A stretch of 37,195 bases of DNA from Bdellovibrionota bacterium (GTDB taxonomy: Bacteria > Bdellovibrionota > Bdellovibrionia > Bdellovibrionales > JAEYZS01), in contig CAUJEF010000096.1 of the NCBI GenBank assembly GCA_963169515.1, positions 1-37,195 on the forward strand, in the 5' to 3' direction. The notes beneath the pieces were generated by a model. That model had not been told where the DNA came from. It worked only from the letters and a program-made list of their open reading frames with translations, and searched no databases. A program made the position numbers and the translations under genes. Below, piece after piece: positions 1 through 7,746 of this stretch (its first letter is position 1; every line of letters starts with the position of its first letter).

Positions 1-44
1 ATAGCTCCGCCCAATATTAAGGCGACAGTTTTTTTCATTTTCAT
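1..44 (-). CDS. Start of an exported protein, cut by window edge
   Basis: Reading the minus strand from 44 gives MKMKKTVALILGGA, a short basic start followed by a hydrophobic run, which is the beginning of a signal peptide. The rest lies outside the window. It follows the 533-residue exported protein on the same strand with a 68-nt gap, so the two may be co-transcribed. No strong Shine-Dalgarno sequence is visible and a second ATG lies two codons in. Family unknown. Confidence 0.45.
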   Translation of the reverse strand, partial: MKMKKTVALILGGA

Positions 45-112
45 AGTGAGTTAGGCTACAGGAGCAGCCTTCGTAAGTACACGAATGGAACGGCGAGTTA
101 GTCCCTGTCGGC

Positions 113-1714
113 CTACCGTGTTCCCGTGCCGTACTTATGCAAAATAGGATCACGCATGAAGTCGCCTTTGAAAGCGTCACAAACAGAGTTGCTTTGGGAT
201 TGCGAGCAGCAGGCCCCATAGGCAGCGGCAGCGGCACTTTCGATTTCTTTGACGGCTTTGTTTCGCTCGTCACGCTCTTCTTCAGCTTTTTTGGCTTGGC
301 TTTCGGTGACATCTGCGAAAACAAGAAGGCTTTTTGGTTGGCCCGCGGCTTGTTCAAGCAGGCCGCTCATTTCTTCTTCCTCGTGATCGCTTTGTCCCGC
401 GACCTCGCCAATTTCTGCGGTGAGGACTCGAATTCTTTCATTACAAAGTGCTTGCTGTGACTGCGATTTTTGTACGGCGGCTTTCCAATCAGCGTAAAGG
501 GCCTGTTGGTTTTCCCGTGCGGCTTGGAGATCGGCTTGCAATTGATCATTTTGGCTTTTTTGCACAAGAGAAATTTGTGATTGGAGCTGTTTTTGTGCAT
601 CGTTTGCAAGCGTAAGTTTATTGTTAATATCTTGTATGATTACATTGGCATTTCGATAAGCTTGAAGCACCTTGTTTTTAGCGTTGGCAACACAAATTTT
701 GTATTGTGCCCGTGCATCAGCGATCGCGATCTGTTTTACAGATCGTGATGTCATTGAGCGCGCTTTGTGTTTTGCTTTTTCATAAGTGTCTCGGGCAGCT
801 TTGATCAATTGCGATTGACATTCAGACTCTGCATCTGCCTCAGTGCCTTGATATGCATTTCGCACTTTCAGGGCCTCTGTGGTGGATAGTGTTTTAATTT
901 GATTTTGCAATTGTGTCAGTTCTTGGGTCATCTTTAATAGTTCTGCGGCGGCCTTGGTTTGGCTGTTTTTAATTATATTCGGGATGCTATTTTGTACTTT
1001 TTGCAGCTCGGCCTGTTTTTCTCTGATTTCTTTTTGAATGTCTGCGCCGTCATTTGTGCAAGATTTCTTTTCGTCGTTAAGATCTTTTCGCAAATCACGC
1101 AGTCTTGATCGGATGTCTTTTTGATCGGAAGCCCTAGCTGCTAAATATGGACATTTTCTTATGGTTTCTTTTGCTTTGGATTTTAACTCGTCGCCTTCTT
1201 CTTCATAAACTTTTGCAAACTCTTCATCACAAGATTTTTCGTATGCTTTCAAGTCTTCGCTCAAATTGCAGGGTGCATGGTCGTTTGTTTGTGCCTTAAA
1301 CTCTTTGCAAAGCGCAATGCCTTCAGCCTTTCGTTTGTTGTATTCAGTTTTTGCCAGACTACAGGAGTCTTCATCTCCCATCCCTCGGCTTGCAACAGCC
1401 ATTAGCTCTCCGCAAGTTTTTGGGGGTTCTCGTCGCTGCCCGGTTTGTGGATTTACGGGAATGTTTGAGAGAGTGATTTTTTTGTCCTTGTTTATGGTCA
1501 CATTTCCCGAGGCATCTTTTTCGCTAGAGCAGTGGCGTGTAACCATCAAATTATAATAGTAATCTAGCTCGCTTTGATATACTCCCGGGTCTTGAGCGTA
1601 TATAGGATTTTGTGTCATCGCAGGCGAAGTGTTTGTTGATGTTGATTTTCCTGCAAGCGAAAATCCGGGAGCAAACAACGGAATCAATAAAACAAAGGCA
1701 AAACTATTTTTCAT
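113..1714 (-). CDS. Exported coiled-coil protein, family unknown
   Basis: The 533-residue product starts with a clear type I signal peptide (MKNSFAFVLLIPLFAPGFSLA), so it should be exported to the periplasm or beyond. After a Ser/Thr-rich stretch, most of the protein (about residues 160-490) is charged and rich in Glu, Lys, Gln and Ala with heptad-like spacing, as in long coiled coils. Scattered cysteines (RHCSS, KTCGE, DSCSL, ACNLS, GACCSQ) suggest disulfides in the periplasm. No enzyme motif was recognised. It could be a structural or scaffold protein of the cell envelope. The next gene on the same strand also begins with a signal peptide. Confidence 0.75.
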   Translation of the reverse strand: MKNSFAFVLLIPLFAPGFSLAGKSTSTNTSPAMTQNPIYAQDPGVYQSELDYYYNLMVTRHCSSEKDASGNVTINKDKKITLSNIPVNPQTGQRREPPKTCGELMAVASRGMGDEDSCSLAKTEYNKRKAEGIALCKEFKAQTNDHAPCNLSEDLKAYEKSCDEEFAKVYEEEGDELKSKAKETIRKCPYLAARASDQKDIRSRLRDLRKDLNDEKKSCTNDGADIQKEIREKQAELQKVQNSIPNIIKNSQTKAAAELLKMTQELTQLQNQIKTLSTTEALKVRNAYQGTEADAESECQSQLIKAARDTYEKAKHKARSMTSRSVKQIAIADARAQYKICVANAKNKVLQAYRNANVIIQDINNKLTLANDAQKQLQSQISLVQKSQNDQLQADLQAARENQQALYADWKAAVQKSQSQQALCNERIRVLTAEIGEVAGQSDHEEEEMSGLLEQAAGQPKSLLVFADVTESQAKKAEEERDERNKAVKEIESAAAAAYGACCSQSQSNSVCDAFKGDFMRDPILHKYGTGTR

Positions 1715-1757
1715 ACACCCTCACATAGGCTTCTACCGGTAATTTTATCGGCTCATT

Positions 1758-1786
1758 TTGGGCCATTCTTTAAGTGTAACTATATA
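1758..1786 (+). promoter_or_regulatory. Candidate sigma-70 promoter upstream of 1962
   Basis: TTGGGC (1758-1763), a 17-nt spacer and TATATA (1781-1786; TATAAT also reads at 1783-1788) form a plausible housekeeping promoter facing right. It would leave a leader of about 170 nt before the ATG at 1962. A perfect 10-bp palindrome TTGACGTCAA lies in that leader at 1848-1857 and could bind a regulator. Both are read by eye and untested. Confidence 0.4.
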
Positions 1787-1961
1787 ATTTTCTAGAGCAA
1801 TACATCGTTATCTGAAAGGACGTACCATAATGAAACAAGGGACAAAATTGACGTCAACTTTGTGGACACCCGACCAAAGTATTGCCTGAAAACAGGTATT
1901 TAGAGCGCTAAGTTCAATGTAGAGCGGCATCAGGCTTGCTTTATTTATAGTTGAGGTAACT

Positions 1962-2288
1962 ATGCGTCCTTTAGCGCTTTTAACAGTGATTTTATGCATT
2001 CTGTGTTTTTTCGTAGTCAATATGGCTATGGGAGACGACACAATTGCAGATCAAACGATCACAGAAGATTGGTTTGTTAATGGCGATCCCGGCGACAAAG
2101 ACTATAACTATGATGACGTAGGGTTTGATGCTCTTGAATCAGATTCGTACCTTGCCGGTATTGATAAAGACGATCGCCAGCCTACGGCAAAGCCAGCTCC
2201 CCCAAAGCTCAGAAAAGAAAAAGAGAAAAAAGCGTTAAAGGACAAAAAAGAAATATATAACACCGACGTCGAAGATCCGCTCGGCTAA
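1962..2288 (+). CDS. Small acidic exported protein, unknown
   Basis: The 108-residue product has a hydrophobic N-terminus (LALLTVILCILCFFVVNMAMG) that reads as a signal peptide or single anchor. An acidic, Tyr/Asp-rich mature part follows, with a Lys/Glu-rich tail. A GAGG ribosome binding site stands before the ATG. No domain recognised. A minus-strand ORF (1808-2041) overlaps its 5' end but has no coding character. Confidence 0.55.
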   Translation: MRPLALLTVILCILCFFVVNMAMGDDTIADQTITEDWFVNGDPGDKDYNYDDVGFDALESDSYLAGIDKDDRQPTAKPAPPKLRKEKEKKALKDKKEIYNTDVEDPLG

Positions 2289-2346
2289 AGCCCAGTCTTC
2301 TGCCGACACCCTAATCATCCCATATTTTCTGATCTACAATTAAACC

Positions 2347-2826
2347 ATGAAATTAAAAAATATTGTTCCAGCAGTTGTTCTTATTTTAGCGACCTCTCTC
2401 GGCCTCGCCCAAGAACATCGCCCGAGGGATCGGAATGCGCGTGGACCGGGCCGGACCGACGGACCCGTGATAAACAGATGGAAAATAGAAGCCGAAAAAC
2501 TGGCCAAGCGTGACGTTCCCGCAGAAGAAAAGGCCACGTTGGAAAAATACCTAAATGGAGTAACCAATTGTGAATGGCAAAGGTTTGAACGAAAAAATGT
2601 CGACGATGATTCAACCAAAGAAATCTGCGTTGGCGTTGTGCGGTGTGATCATCCGGATTTATCAAGAATAGAATTTGAAGGCGTATTGTGCGACTCCACA
2701 GAATGTAAAGATGTAGCTACGTGTATGCAGGACTATGAAATCGCATCGTTTCGCAAGGTAATTCCTGCGACATCGGGGCGTGCCGACAAAATTTATTCAC
2801 CAAAAGAATCTAAGGGGAAGCAATGA
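2347..2826 (+). CDS. Exported cysteine-rich protein, unknown
   Basis: The 159-residue product begins with a signal peptide (MKLKNIVPAVVLILATSLGLAQ) and then an Arg/Gly/Pro-rich linker. Its second half carries several cysteines (TNCEW, EICVG, VRCDH, VLCDS, TECKD, ATCMQ), the usual look of a disulfide-bonded periplasmic protein. Its stop codon overlaps the next start as ATGA, so the two genes are translationally coupled. No strong RBS is seen before the ATG. Function unknown. Confidence 0.65.
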   Translation: MKLKNIVPAVVLILATSLGLAQEHRPRDRNARGPGRTDGPVINRWKIEAEKLAKRDVPAEEKATLEKYLNGVTNCEWQRFERKNVDDDSTKEICVGVVRCDHPDLSRIEFEGVLCDSTECKDVATCMQDYEIASFRKVIPATSGRADKIYSPKESKGKQ

Positions 2827-3074
2827 TTCGTCTTATACTTATTTTGGGTTTTCTTTTTACGGTCAATGCATCGGCCGTGACCAATGGATATGTGCGCGTT
2901 GAAGGAGTCTTTATGGGCTACGACGAAAACACGGTAAAAATTGATACTGGAGCGCAAAAAGTTTTGGTCCCGCGAAGCGCGGTTTCAAAGATTGATGGAT
3001 TAGAGTCCGGAAAGTCGACAATAAGCACACGTGTTTTGCTGACTGAATTTGTGCGGGTAAATAAGGAAAACTAG
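2823..3074 (+). CDS. Small exported beta-rich protein, unknown
   Basis: The 83-residue product has a signal peptide (MIRLILILGFLFTVNASA). The short mature part alternates hydrophobic and polar residues as in a small beta barrel or SH3-like fold. The ATGA overlap with the preceding gene argues that the two are made together and may interact. No family recognised. Confidence 0.6.
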   Translation: MIRLILILGFLFTVNASAVTNGYVRVEGVFMGYDENTVKIDTGAQKVLVPRSAVSKIDGLESGKSTISTRVLLTEFVRVNKEN

Positions 3075-3382
3075 TAATACCACAAGTTTTGCAGCGACCA
3101 TAGCCCGCCAACAATAAGGCTAATTAGAGCCAAAAAACGATGGCTTTGGAATTGCACCATAAGTCCTTTTGGCAAGCGCTCTTCCCCCAGCCGAATAAGT
3201 GCGGGCATATTTAAAACAAATGTCGCGACAAGACCGTAAAGAAAAACAAAGTAAGGAAAGATTTTATCTAATTCCTGATATGTCATAAACTCTATTCGGT
3301 AAAAAAGATTTGCGATCAAGTCCAAGCCCTTTATGTCAAGTGAAATTAACGACAACCCCGTTCCAAATTGAGACAGGATCAA
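3071..3382 (-). CDS. Small membrane protein, unknown
   Basis: The ORF encodes two clear hydrophobic helices (around PYFVFLYGLVATFVLNMPAL and FLALISLIVGGLWSL) separated by a basic loop, consistent with a small inner-membrane protein. The first start is TTG at 3382; an ATG at 3286 would give a 71-residue protein that keeps both helices and may be the true start. It converges with the upstream plus-strand gene, overlapping 4 nt at the stop codons. No family recognised. Confidence 0.45.
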   Translation of the reverse strand: MILSQFGTGLSLISLDIKGLDLIANLFYRIEFMTYQELDKIFPYFVFLYGLVATFVLNMPALIRLGEERLPKGLMVQFQSHRFLALISLIVGGLWSLQNLWYY

Positions 3383-3460
3383 TTATTTTCGAGACTTACA
3401 GTCTTCTCTCCCAGACCCAAAAAATATTTTTTTGTTTTTTCAACCCGGCTATAAAAAGTT

Positions 3461-3469
3461 TGATATACT
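3461..3469 (+). promoter_or_regulatory. Extended -10 promoter of the 6S RNA
   Basis: TGATATACT is an extended -10 element (TGnTATACT). It sits 7-8 nt upstream of the predicted 6S RNA 5' end and is preceded by an A/T-rich tract (about 3418-3440) that could act as an UP element. No good -35 hexamer is seen at 16-18 nt spacing, which fits an extended -10 promoter. Confidence 0.65.
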
Positions 3470-3476
3470 AGTGGCC

Positions 3477-3657
3477 GAGGATTCGGTTGCTTGAGGACAG
3501 TGGTAAATAACCCTACAAGGATTACATAAGGGGGCGGTTCTTGGCGATGGTGAGCAAGCTCAGCGTGTACTGAGAAGCCTAAAGTTGTTATACTGCCTAC
3601 CACCTTAAAGAAAATGGGTTATGTATCGAGAGCTTCTTGTGACCGATCCATTTTTTT
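3477..3657 (+). ncRNA. ssrS: 6S RNA, inhibitor of sigma-70 RNA polymerase
   Basis: The stretch GGTGAGCAAGCTCAGC, then ACTGAGAAGCCTAAAG, then ACCACCTTAAAG follows the order of the E. coli 6S core (GGUGAGCAUGCUCGG, CCGAGAAGCCUUAAA, UUCACCUUGA). The 5' side carries the matching GAGGACAGTGG and GGGGGCGGTT segments. The ends can pair (GGATTCGGT with ACCGATCC) to form the closing stem. The length of about 180 nt is typical. A T7 run at 3651-3657 gives a natural 3' end. 6S RNA mimics an open promoter and binds sigma-70 holoenzyme. The ORF at 3379-3603 on the other strand is an antisense artefact. Confidence 0.88.
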
Positions 3658-3665
3658 ATCTTAAA

Positions 3666-3689
3666 TATCCGGAATTCGGATAATTTTTT
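3666..3689 (+). terminator. Rho-independent terminator after 6S RNA
   Basis: The palindrome TATCCG-GAATT-CGGATA (3666-3682) is followed by AT6. The stem is short but well placed between the 6S RNA and xseA, and would back up termination at the T7 run at 3651. Confidence 0.5.
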
Positions 3690-3737
3690 CAGCATTAAAT
3701 TTGACTTCATCCATCTAAAAAAGTAGCTTTTCCCTCG

Positions 3738-5000
3738 ATGAATGACTTGCAGCTTCAAATGGATTTTACAGTTATGCCAGAGCCTTCTGACGAGCCAAAA
3801 AAGACTGCGCCAAAAATTCACACGGTCAGTCAGCTCAATCAAGCCATTCGTGATGAAATTGAAAGTGAATTTAAACTTGTTTGGGTCAAGGGTGAAATTT
3901 CAAACTTCAAACCCCATACATCCGGACATTTTTATTTTTCTTTGAAAGACGACAAAGCGCAAATTAGCGCGGTCATGTTTAAAGGTTTCAACGCACATTT
4001 AAAATTTAAACCGGAAAATGGTCTTGAGGTTTTGGTTCGCGGTAAAGTCACGGTATATCCGCCGCGCGGGCAATATCAAATTTTCTGCGAGGTCATGGAG
4101 CCCGTGGGCCTTGGGGCGCTCCAATTGCAGTTTGAACAACTCAAAGCAAAACTACAGGCAGAAGGCTTGTTCGATTCAAAACGAAAACGTCCGCTCCCTG
4201 CGCTTCCGCAGAGGGTGGCATTGGTTACCTCGCCAACAGGTGCGGCAATACGCGATATGCTTAATGTTTTAAGCCGTCGTTATCGTGGGCTTGAAATTAT
4301 GTTATTTGCGACCGCAGTCCAGGGCCAGTCAGCCCCAGAAGAAATCGTTTCCGCAATTGAGCTTGCAAATAAAATAGAAGGGTTTGACGTGATGATTATT
4401 GGTCGCGGAGGCGGGTCCATGGAAGATCTGTGGGCCTTCAACAACGAAAAGGTTGCGCGTGCAATCGCGGCTTCAAAAATCCCAACTGTTTCAGGCGTGG
4501 GACATGAAATTGACTTTACAATTGCGGATTTTGTTGCGGATTTGCGTGCGCCGACTCCGTCGGCGGCAGCGGAATTGATCGTAAAAAACGCGGCGGATTT
4601 GCAGGATAAGATTGGGAAAAACTTTGCAACACTGAAGCTTTGCATAAGTAAACGTCTTCAGCTTGAAACACAACACTTAAAAGCCTTACAAAAACAACTG
4701 GTTGATCCGAAAAAGAAATTGCAAGAACTTCAACAACGATGTGATGAGCTTTTTTCCCGCTTAGAAAATGTGGTGTTGAATATATTAGAAAGTTACAAAA
4801 CAAGGATCAATCACATGGGAGCGCTGCTAGACTCCTTTAGCCCGCTTAAGGTCATGGAGCGCGGGTATTCTATTGTTAAAAAAGAAAACAAAATTATTAA
4901 TACGATCAAAAAAATAAAAGAAAAAGATACGGTGACCATTTTATTCCGAGACGGAGAGGCTACCGCCCGAATTGAAAACAAAGGGGAAAAAGATGTTTGA
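3738..5000 (+). CDS. xseA: Exodeoxyribonuclease VII large subunit
   Basis: The 420-residue product has the normal XseA layout. An OB-fold DNA-binding domain lies near residues 25-120 (HTVSQLNQAIR, VWVKGEISNF, HFYFSLKDD), followed by the catalytic domain with VALVTSPTGAAIRD, IIGRGGGSMEDLWAF and SGVGHEIDFTIADFVADLRAPTPSAAAE (quoted in parts). A coiled-coil region and the C-terminal GYSIV motif complete it. With XseB it degrades single-stranded DNA to short oligonucleotides in the cytoplasm. It is the first protein gene after the 6S RNA and overlaps xseB. No strong RBS precedes the ATG. Confidence 0.95.
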   Translation: MNDLQLQMDFTVMPEPSDEPKKTAPKIHTVSQLNQAIRDEIESEFKLVWVKGEISNFKPHTSGHFYFSLKDDKAQISAVMFKGFNAHLKFKPENGLEVLVRGKVTVYPPRGQYQIFCEVMEPVGLGALQLQFEQLKAKLQAEGLFDSKRKRPLPALPQRVALVTSPTGAAIRDMLNVLSRRYRGLEIMLFATAVQGQSAPEEIVSAIELANKIEGFDVMIIGRGGGSMEDLWAFNNEKVARAIAASKIPTVSGVGHEIDFTIADFVADLRAPTPSAAAELIVKNAADLQDKIGKNFATLKLCISKRLQLETQHLKALQKQLVDPKKKLQELQQRCDELFSRLENVVLNILESYKTRINHMGALLDSFSPLKVMERGYSIVKKENKIINTIKKIKEKDTVTILFRDGEATARIENKGEKDV

Positions 5001-5214
5001 AAAAAAAATAAAACGACTGGAAGAGATTGTTCAGGCTATGGAGAGCGAAGACCTCGAGCTTGAAAAATCTTTGAATCTTTTTGAAGAAGGCGTTCGTTTG
5101 ACGAAAGAGTGTCAATCCCACCTGACACAAGCAGAACAAAAAGTACGTGTGCTGTTGGGCGTGGATACGAACGGGAATCCAATCACAAAAGATTTTAAGC
5201 CAAACGAGGCCTGA
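4993..5214 (+). CDS. xseB: Exodeoxyribonuclease VII small subunit
   Basis: This small helical protein (about 73 residues from MFEKKIKRLEEI) shows the XseB pattern LEEIVQAMESEDLELEKSL, then LFEEGVRLTKECQ. It coats the coiled coil of XseA to form the holoenzyme. The track starts the ORF at 4972, but the ATG at 4993 has the AAGGGG ribosome site in front and overlaps the xseA stop, so 4993 is preferred. Its stop TGA overlaps the ispA ATG, showing tight coupling. Confidence 0.92.
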   Translation: MFEKKIKRLEEIVQAMESEDLELEKSLNLFEEGVRLTKECQSHLTQAEQKVRVLLGVDTNGNPITKDFKPNEA

Positions 5215-6065
5215 TGAGTGATTTTCAAAAGACATGGCAAAGCTATGTTGAAGCCCTGCAGTCGTATATGCGGCGGTATACGGAGGCATTAAAATCTAAT
5301 TCGGCCCCAGCATTGAAAAACTTGGTTTCTGCGATGGAATACTCAGCTTTAAATGGGGGCAAGCGGTTTCGTCCGGTTTTAGCATTGGCAACGGCGGACC
5401 TTTTGGGAGCGGCGTCAACGGTGGTTCTTCCATACGCTGCGGCAATCGAGTTCATTCATGCTTATTCGCTTATTCATGATGATTTGCCGGCCATGGATAA
5501 CGATGACGTTCGACGAAACCGGCCTTCAAACCACAAAGTTTATGGTGACGCCGTTGCGCTATTGGCTGGGGACGCGTTGCTAACAGAGGCCTTCGGGGTA
5601 GCAACTTTATCCACAGCAGAACCGCAAAGGGTTTTGCATGCGATCCAATACTTGTCCGAATCCTGTGGCGTTCGGGGGATGGTTGGCGGGCAGGCCATGG
5701 AACTCTACCCCAGGGAGCGGGAGCTTGAGCTCAATGAAATTTTGGAGGTTCACCGCGGCAAAACAGGAGCGCTTATACGGGCGGCAATTCTTGGAGCGGC
5801 CATGCTTGTCGGAGCAGATGAAAAAAAATTTGAAAATCTAAAAAAATATTCTGAGAGCTTAGGTCTTGCGTTTCAAGTCAAGGATGACATTTTAGATGCC
5901 GACAAAATGGAATCGAATAATTTCGTGCACTTTATGGGCCTTGAAAAGGCTAAAAAATACCTTGAAACCCTGACAGAAAACGGTCACTCATGCCTTATAG
6001 ATTTTGGGCAGAGGGCAGGTTTTCTAAAGGAAATTGCCTCTTATAATTTTAAACGCAATGAATAA
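5214..6065 (+). CDS. ispA: Farnesyl/geranyl diphosphate synthase
   Basis: This 283-residue polyprenyl synthase has GGKRFRP near residue 44, the first Asp-rich motif DDLPAMDND near residue 91 and the second motif KDDILD near residue 223. It condenses isopentenyl diphosphate with allylic diphosphates to make the C15 (or C20) precursor for quinones and the undecaprenyl carrier. The xseA-xseB-ispA order is common in proteobacteria. The start overlaps the xseB stop and the end overlaps the tlyA start. Exact chain length cannot be read from sequence alone. Confidence 0.9.
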   Translation: MSDFQKTWQSYVEALQSYMRRYTEALKSNSAPALKNLVSAMEYSALNGGKRFRPVLALATADLLGAASTVVLPYAAAIEFIHAYSLIHDDLPAMDNDDVRRNRPSNHKVYGDAVALLAGDALLTEAFGVATLSTAEPQRVLHAIQYLSESCGVRGMVGGQAMELYPRERELELNEILEVHRGKTGALIRAAILGAAMLVGADEKKFENLKKYSESLGLAFQVKDDILDADKMESNNFVHFMGLEKAKKYLETLTENGHSCLIDFGQRAGFLKEIASYNFKRNE

Positions 6066-6813
6066 GCGTGCGGATCAAATTTTGGTTGACCTGGGTCTTT
6101 TTGAATCTCGATCAAAAGCGCAATCAGCAATCGATGAGGGTCTGGTCTTTTTTCAAGGAAAAGTTATCGAGAAGCCAAGTACAAATATCGTTTCAGGTGC
6201 GCGAGCCCAAGATTTTGAGGTGCAGGCGGGCGCGGCCAACCGATTTGTTTCACGTGGGGGTTTAAAGCTCGAGGGTGCGCTGAAAACAATAAAATTAGAC
6301 GTAAGAAACTTTGAGGTTCTTGACGTGGGGATTTCAACGGGTGGGTTTACGGACTGTTTATTACAAGCAGGCGTTCGTTTCGTTGTTGGGGTGGACGTGG
6401 GAAGTGGGCAGATACACTCTAAAATATCAAAAAAACAGAACGTCGAGATTTTTGAAAATACTCATATTAAAGATTTTAAAGCGGATAGAAAATTTGATCT
6501 TGTTGTTGTGGATGTTTCATTCATTTCTTTGAGAAACGTGTTACCGTTTATAACACCAAGGATGAAAAGGCAGGGTCATCTTTTGGCGCTTGTAAAGCCG
6601 CAGTTTGAACTCGATGCGAAAAAATTAGGGAAGGGCGGCATCGTTAAAGATTCAACGCAATTTGAAAAAATAGAAAGTGATTTAAAAACATTTGTTCAAG
6701 AGTTAGAATTAACAGTCTTGGGCTATTTTGAAAGTCCGATTTCTGGAAAAGACGGCAATAAGGAGTTCTTCATCTATGCTTCGAAAAATCTTAACAACAA
6801 TCACTCTTCTTAG
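6058..6813 (+). CDS. tlyA: TlyA-family rRNA 2'-O-methyltransferase
   Basis: The product begins MNKRADQILVDLGLF, the S4 RNA-binding domain (residues 1-60). A FtsJ-like Rossmann methyltransferase follows, with the SAM site LDVGISTGGFTDCLLQ and the later LALVKPQFE motif. TlyA enzymes methylate cytidines of 16S and/or 23S rRNA. The start at 6058 fits the family N-terminus better than the track start at 6034 and overlaps the ispA stop. One small deviation is Ile where most relatives have Ala in DVGASTGGF. It ends inside the next gene, with a 38-nt overlap. Confidence 0.9.
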   Translation: MNKRADQILVDLGLFESRSKAQSAIDEGLVFFQGKVIEKPSTNIVSGARAQDFEVQAGAANRFVSRGGLKLEGALKTIKLDVRNFEVLDVGISTGGFTDCLLQAGVRFVVGVDVGSGQIHSKISKKQNVEIFENTHIKDFKADRKFDLVVVDVSFISLRNVLPFITPRMKRQGHLLALVKPQFELDAKKLGKGGIVKDSTQFEKIESDLKTFVQELELTVLGYFESPISGKDGNKEFFIYASKNLNNNHSS

Positions 6814-7672
6814 TTTGCTTGCAGGCTGCGCTACGGGTCGTCGTACAGGCGGCGAAACAGACACCGCCGAGCCAAACCAAGAATCTCCAGCATCCCAAGC
6901 CCAAACGGCTTGGTCAGTGCCGCCAAAGATAGGAATTATCCTTGGCCCAGGGGGGATGAAATCTTTTGCTCACATTGGGGTTTTGCGCGAGCTCGAAAGC
7001 GCGCGGATACCGATTAATATGATCGCGGGGATGGAGTGGGGGGCGCTTGTTGCGGGCACATATTCGTTAAAAAGAAAAGCAAACGATGTTGAATGGAAGC
7101 TTTTTAAAATTCCAAAAGATATTTTGCCACGCAAAGAATTTATGGGTCACAGGACGGAACCCACGTCAATGAATGATTTTACACCGTTTTTGGAAAATAC
7201 TTTTGGGAGTATGAATATTACGGATGGCGAAATTCCATTCATATGCCCGACCAAGTCGCTTACGAAATATGCGAGCCTGATTTTTCAAAGAAACAAATAT
7301 GTAGATGCTTTACAGCTGTGCTTGCCGTTTCCCCCACTCTTTAAACCGTATCAAAACTGGGTTGCAAACCCTTACAGTGTGAAGGCTCTGTCGGACGCGC
7401 TGAAGAAAGCTGGCATGGATTATGTTATTCTTGTGAATGTAACTCCTGGAATTCAAAGGCTAAATGATGACGCCTCAGCCGCCGAGTTTATTTTGTGGAA
7501 TCACGTTATGGATGAGATGAATGAGGGAAAAAATTACGTAAATTACGTTATAGACGTTAACATTCAAGACAAAAGCGTTCTCGACTTTGATTCTCGCCGA
7601 GAGTTTATTTCAATCGGTCAACAGTACGGAAAAATTGCTGCCCAAAGACTAGCGCGAATACTGGGGTTTTAG
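6776..7672 (+). CDS. Patatin-like lipoprotein lacking catalytic residues
   Basis: The start at 6776 gives a lipoprotein signal MLRKILTTITLLSLLAGC and has an AAGGAG site upstream; the track start at 6728 lies within tlyA. The patatin core is recognisable: IGIILGPGGMKSFAHIGVL is the oxyanion-loop region. The nucleophile elbow, normally GxSxG, reads GMEWG, so the serine is replaced by Glu. The later DG(G/A) motif is replaced by VANPYS. A lipase activity is therefore unlikely; it is inferred to be a membrane-anchored pseudoenzyme. It shares the xseA-to-tlyA operon and ends 8 nt before a REP palindrome. Confidence 0.8.
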   Translation: MLRKILTTITLLSLLAGCATGRRTGGETDTAEPNQESPASQAQTAWSVPPKIGIILGPGGMKSFAHIGVLRELESARIPINMIAGMEWGALVAGTYSLKRKANDVEWKLFKIPKDILPRKEFMGHRTEPTSMNDFTPFLENTFGSMNITDGEIPFICPTKSLTKYASLIFQRNKYVDALQLCLPFPPLFKPYQNWVANPYSVKALSDALKKAGMDYVILVNVTPGIQRLNDDASAAEFILWNHVMDEMNEGKNYVNYVIDVNIQDKSVLDFDSRREFISIGQQYGKIAAQRLARILGF

Positions 7673-7680
7673 TAAAAAAG

Positions 7681-7725
7681 GGTGCCAGGCACCGCCCGGC
7701 CGGTGGCCGGACGGTGCCTGGCACC
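7681..7725 (+). repeat. REP palindrome, double GGTGCCAGGCACC element
   Basis: Two GGTGCC(A/T)GGCACC units (7681-7693 and 7713-7725) flank a GGCCGG-type core, forming 21-bp arms with a 3-nt loop and one mismatch. The same unit occurs at 9059 and 9770 around the RAYT gene, so this is a non-autonomous relative of that REP family. As RNA it would fold into a strong hairpin between the patatin-like gene and pepP and could act as a terminator or mRNA end. Confidence 0.9.
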
Positions 7726-7746
7726 AAATCCAAAGGATGCTGATTT

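Noticed and set aside
1808-2041. 77-residue minus-strand ORF
   Set aside because: It overlaps the promoter and start of the 1962 gene and has no ribosome site or coding character.
3379-3603. 74-residue minus-strand ORF
   Set aside because: It is antisense to the 6S RNA, whose conserved core explains the sequence.
4280-4803. Minus-strand ORFs over xseA
   Set aside because: xseA has full family motifs across this stretch; the others are shadows.
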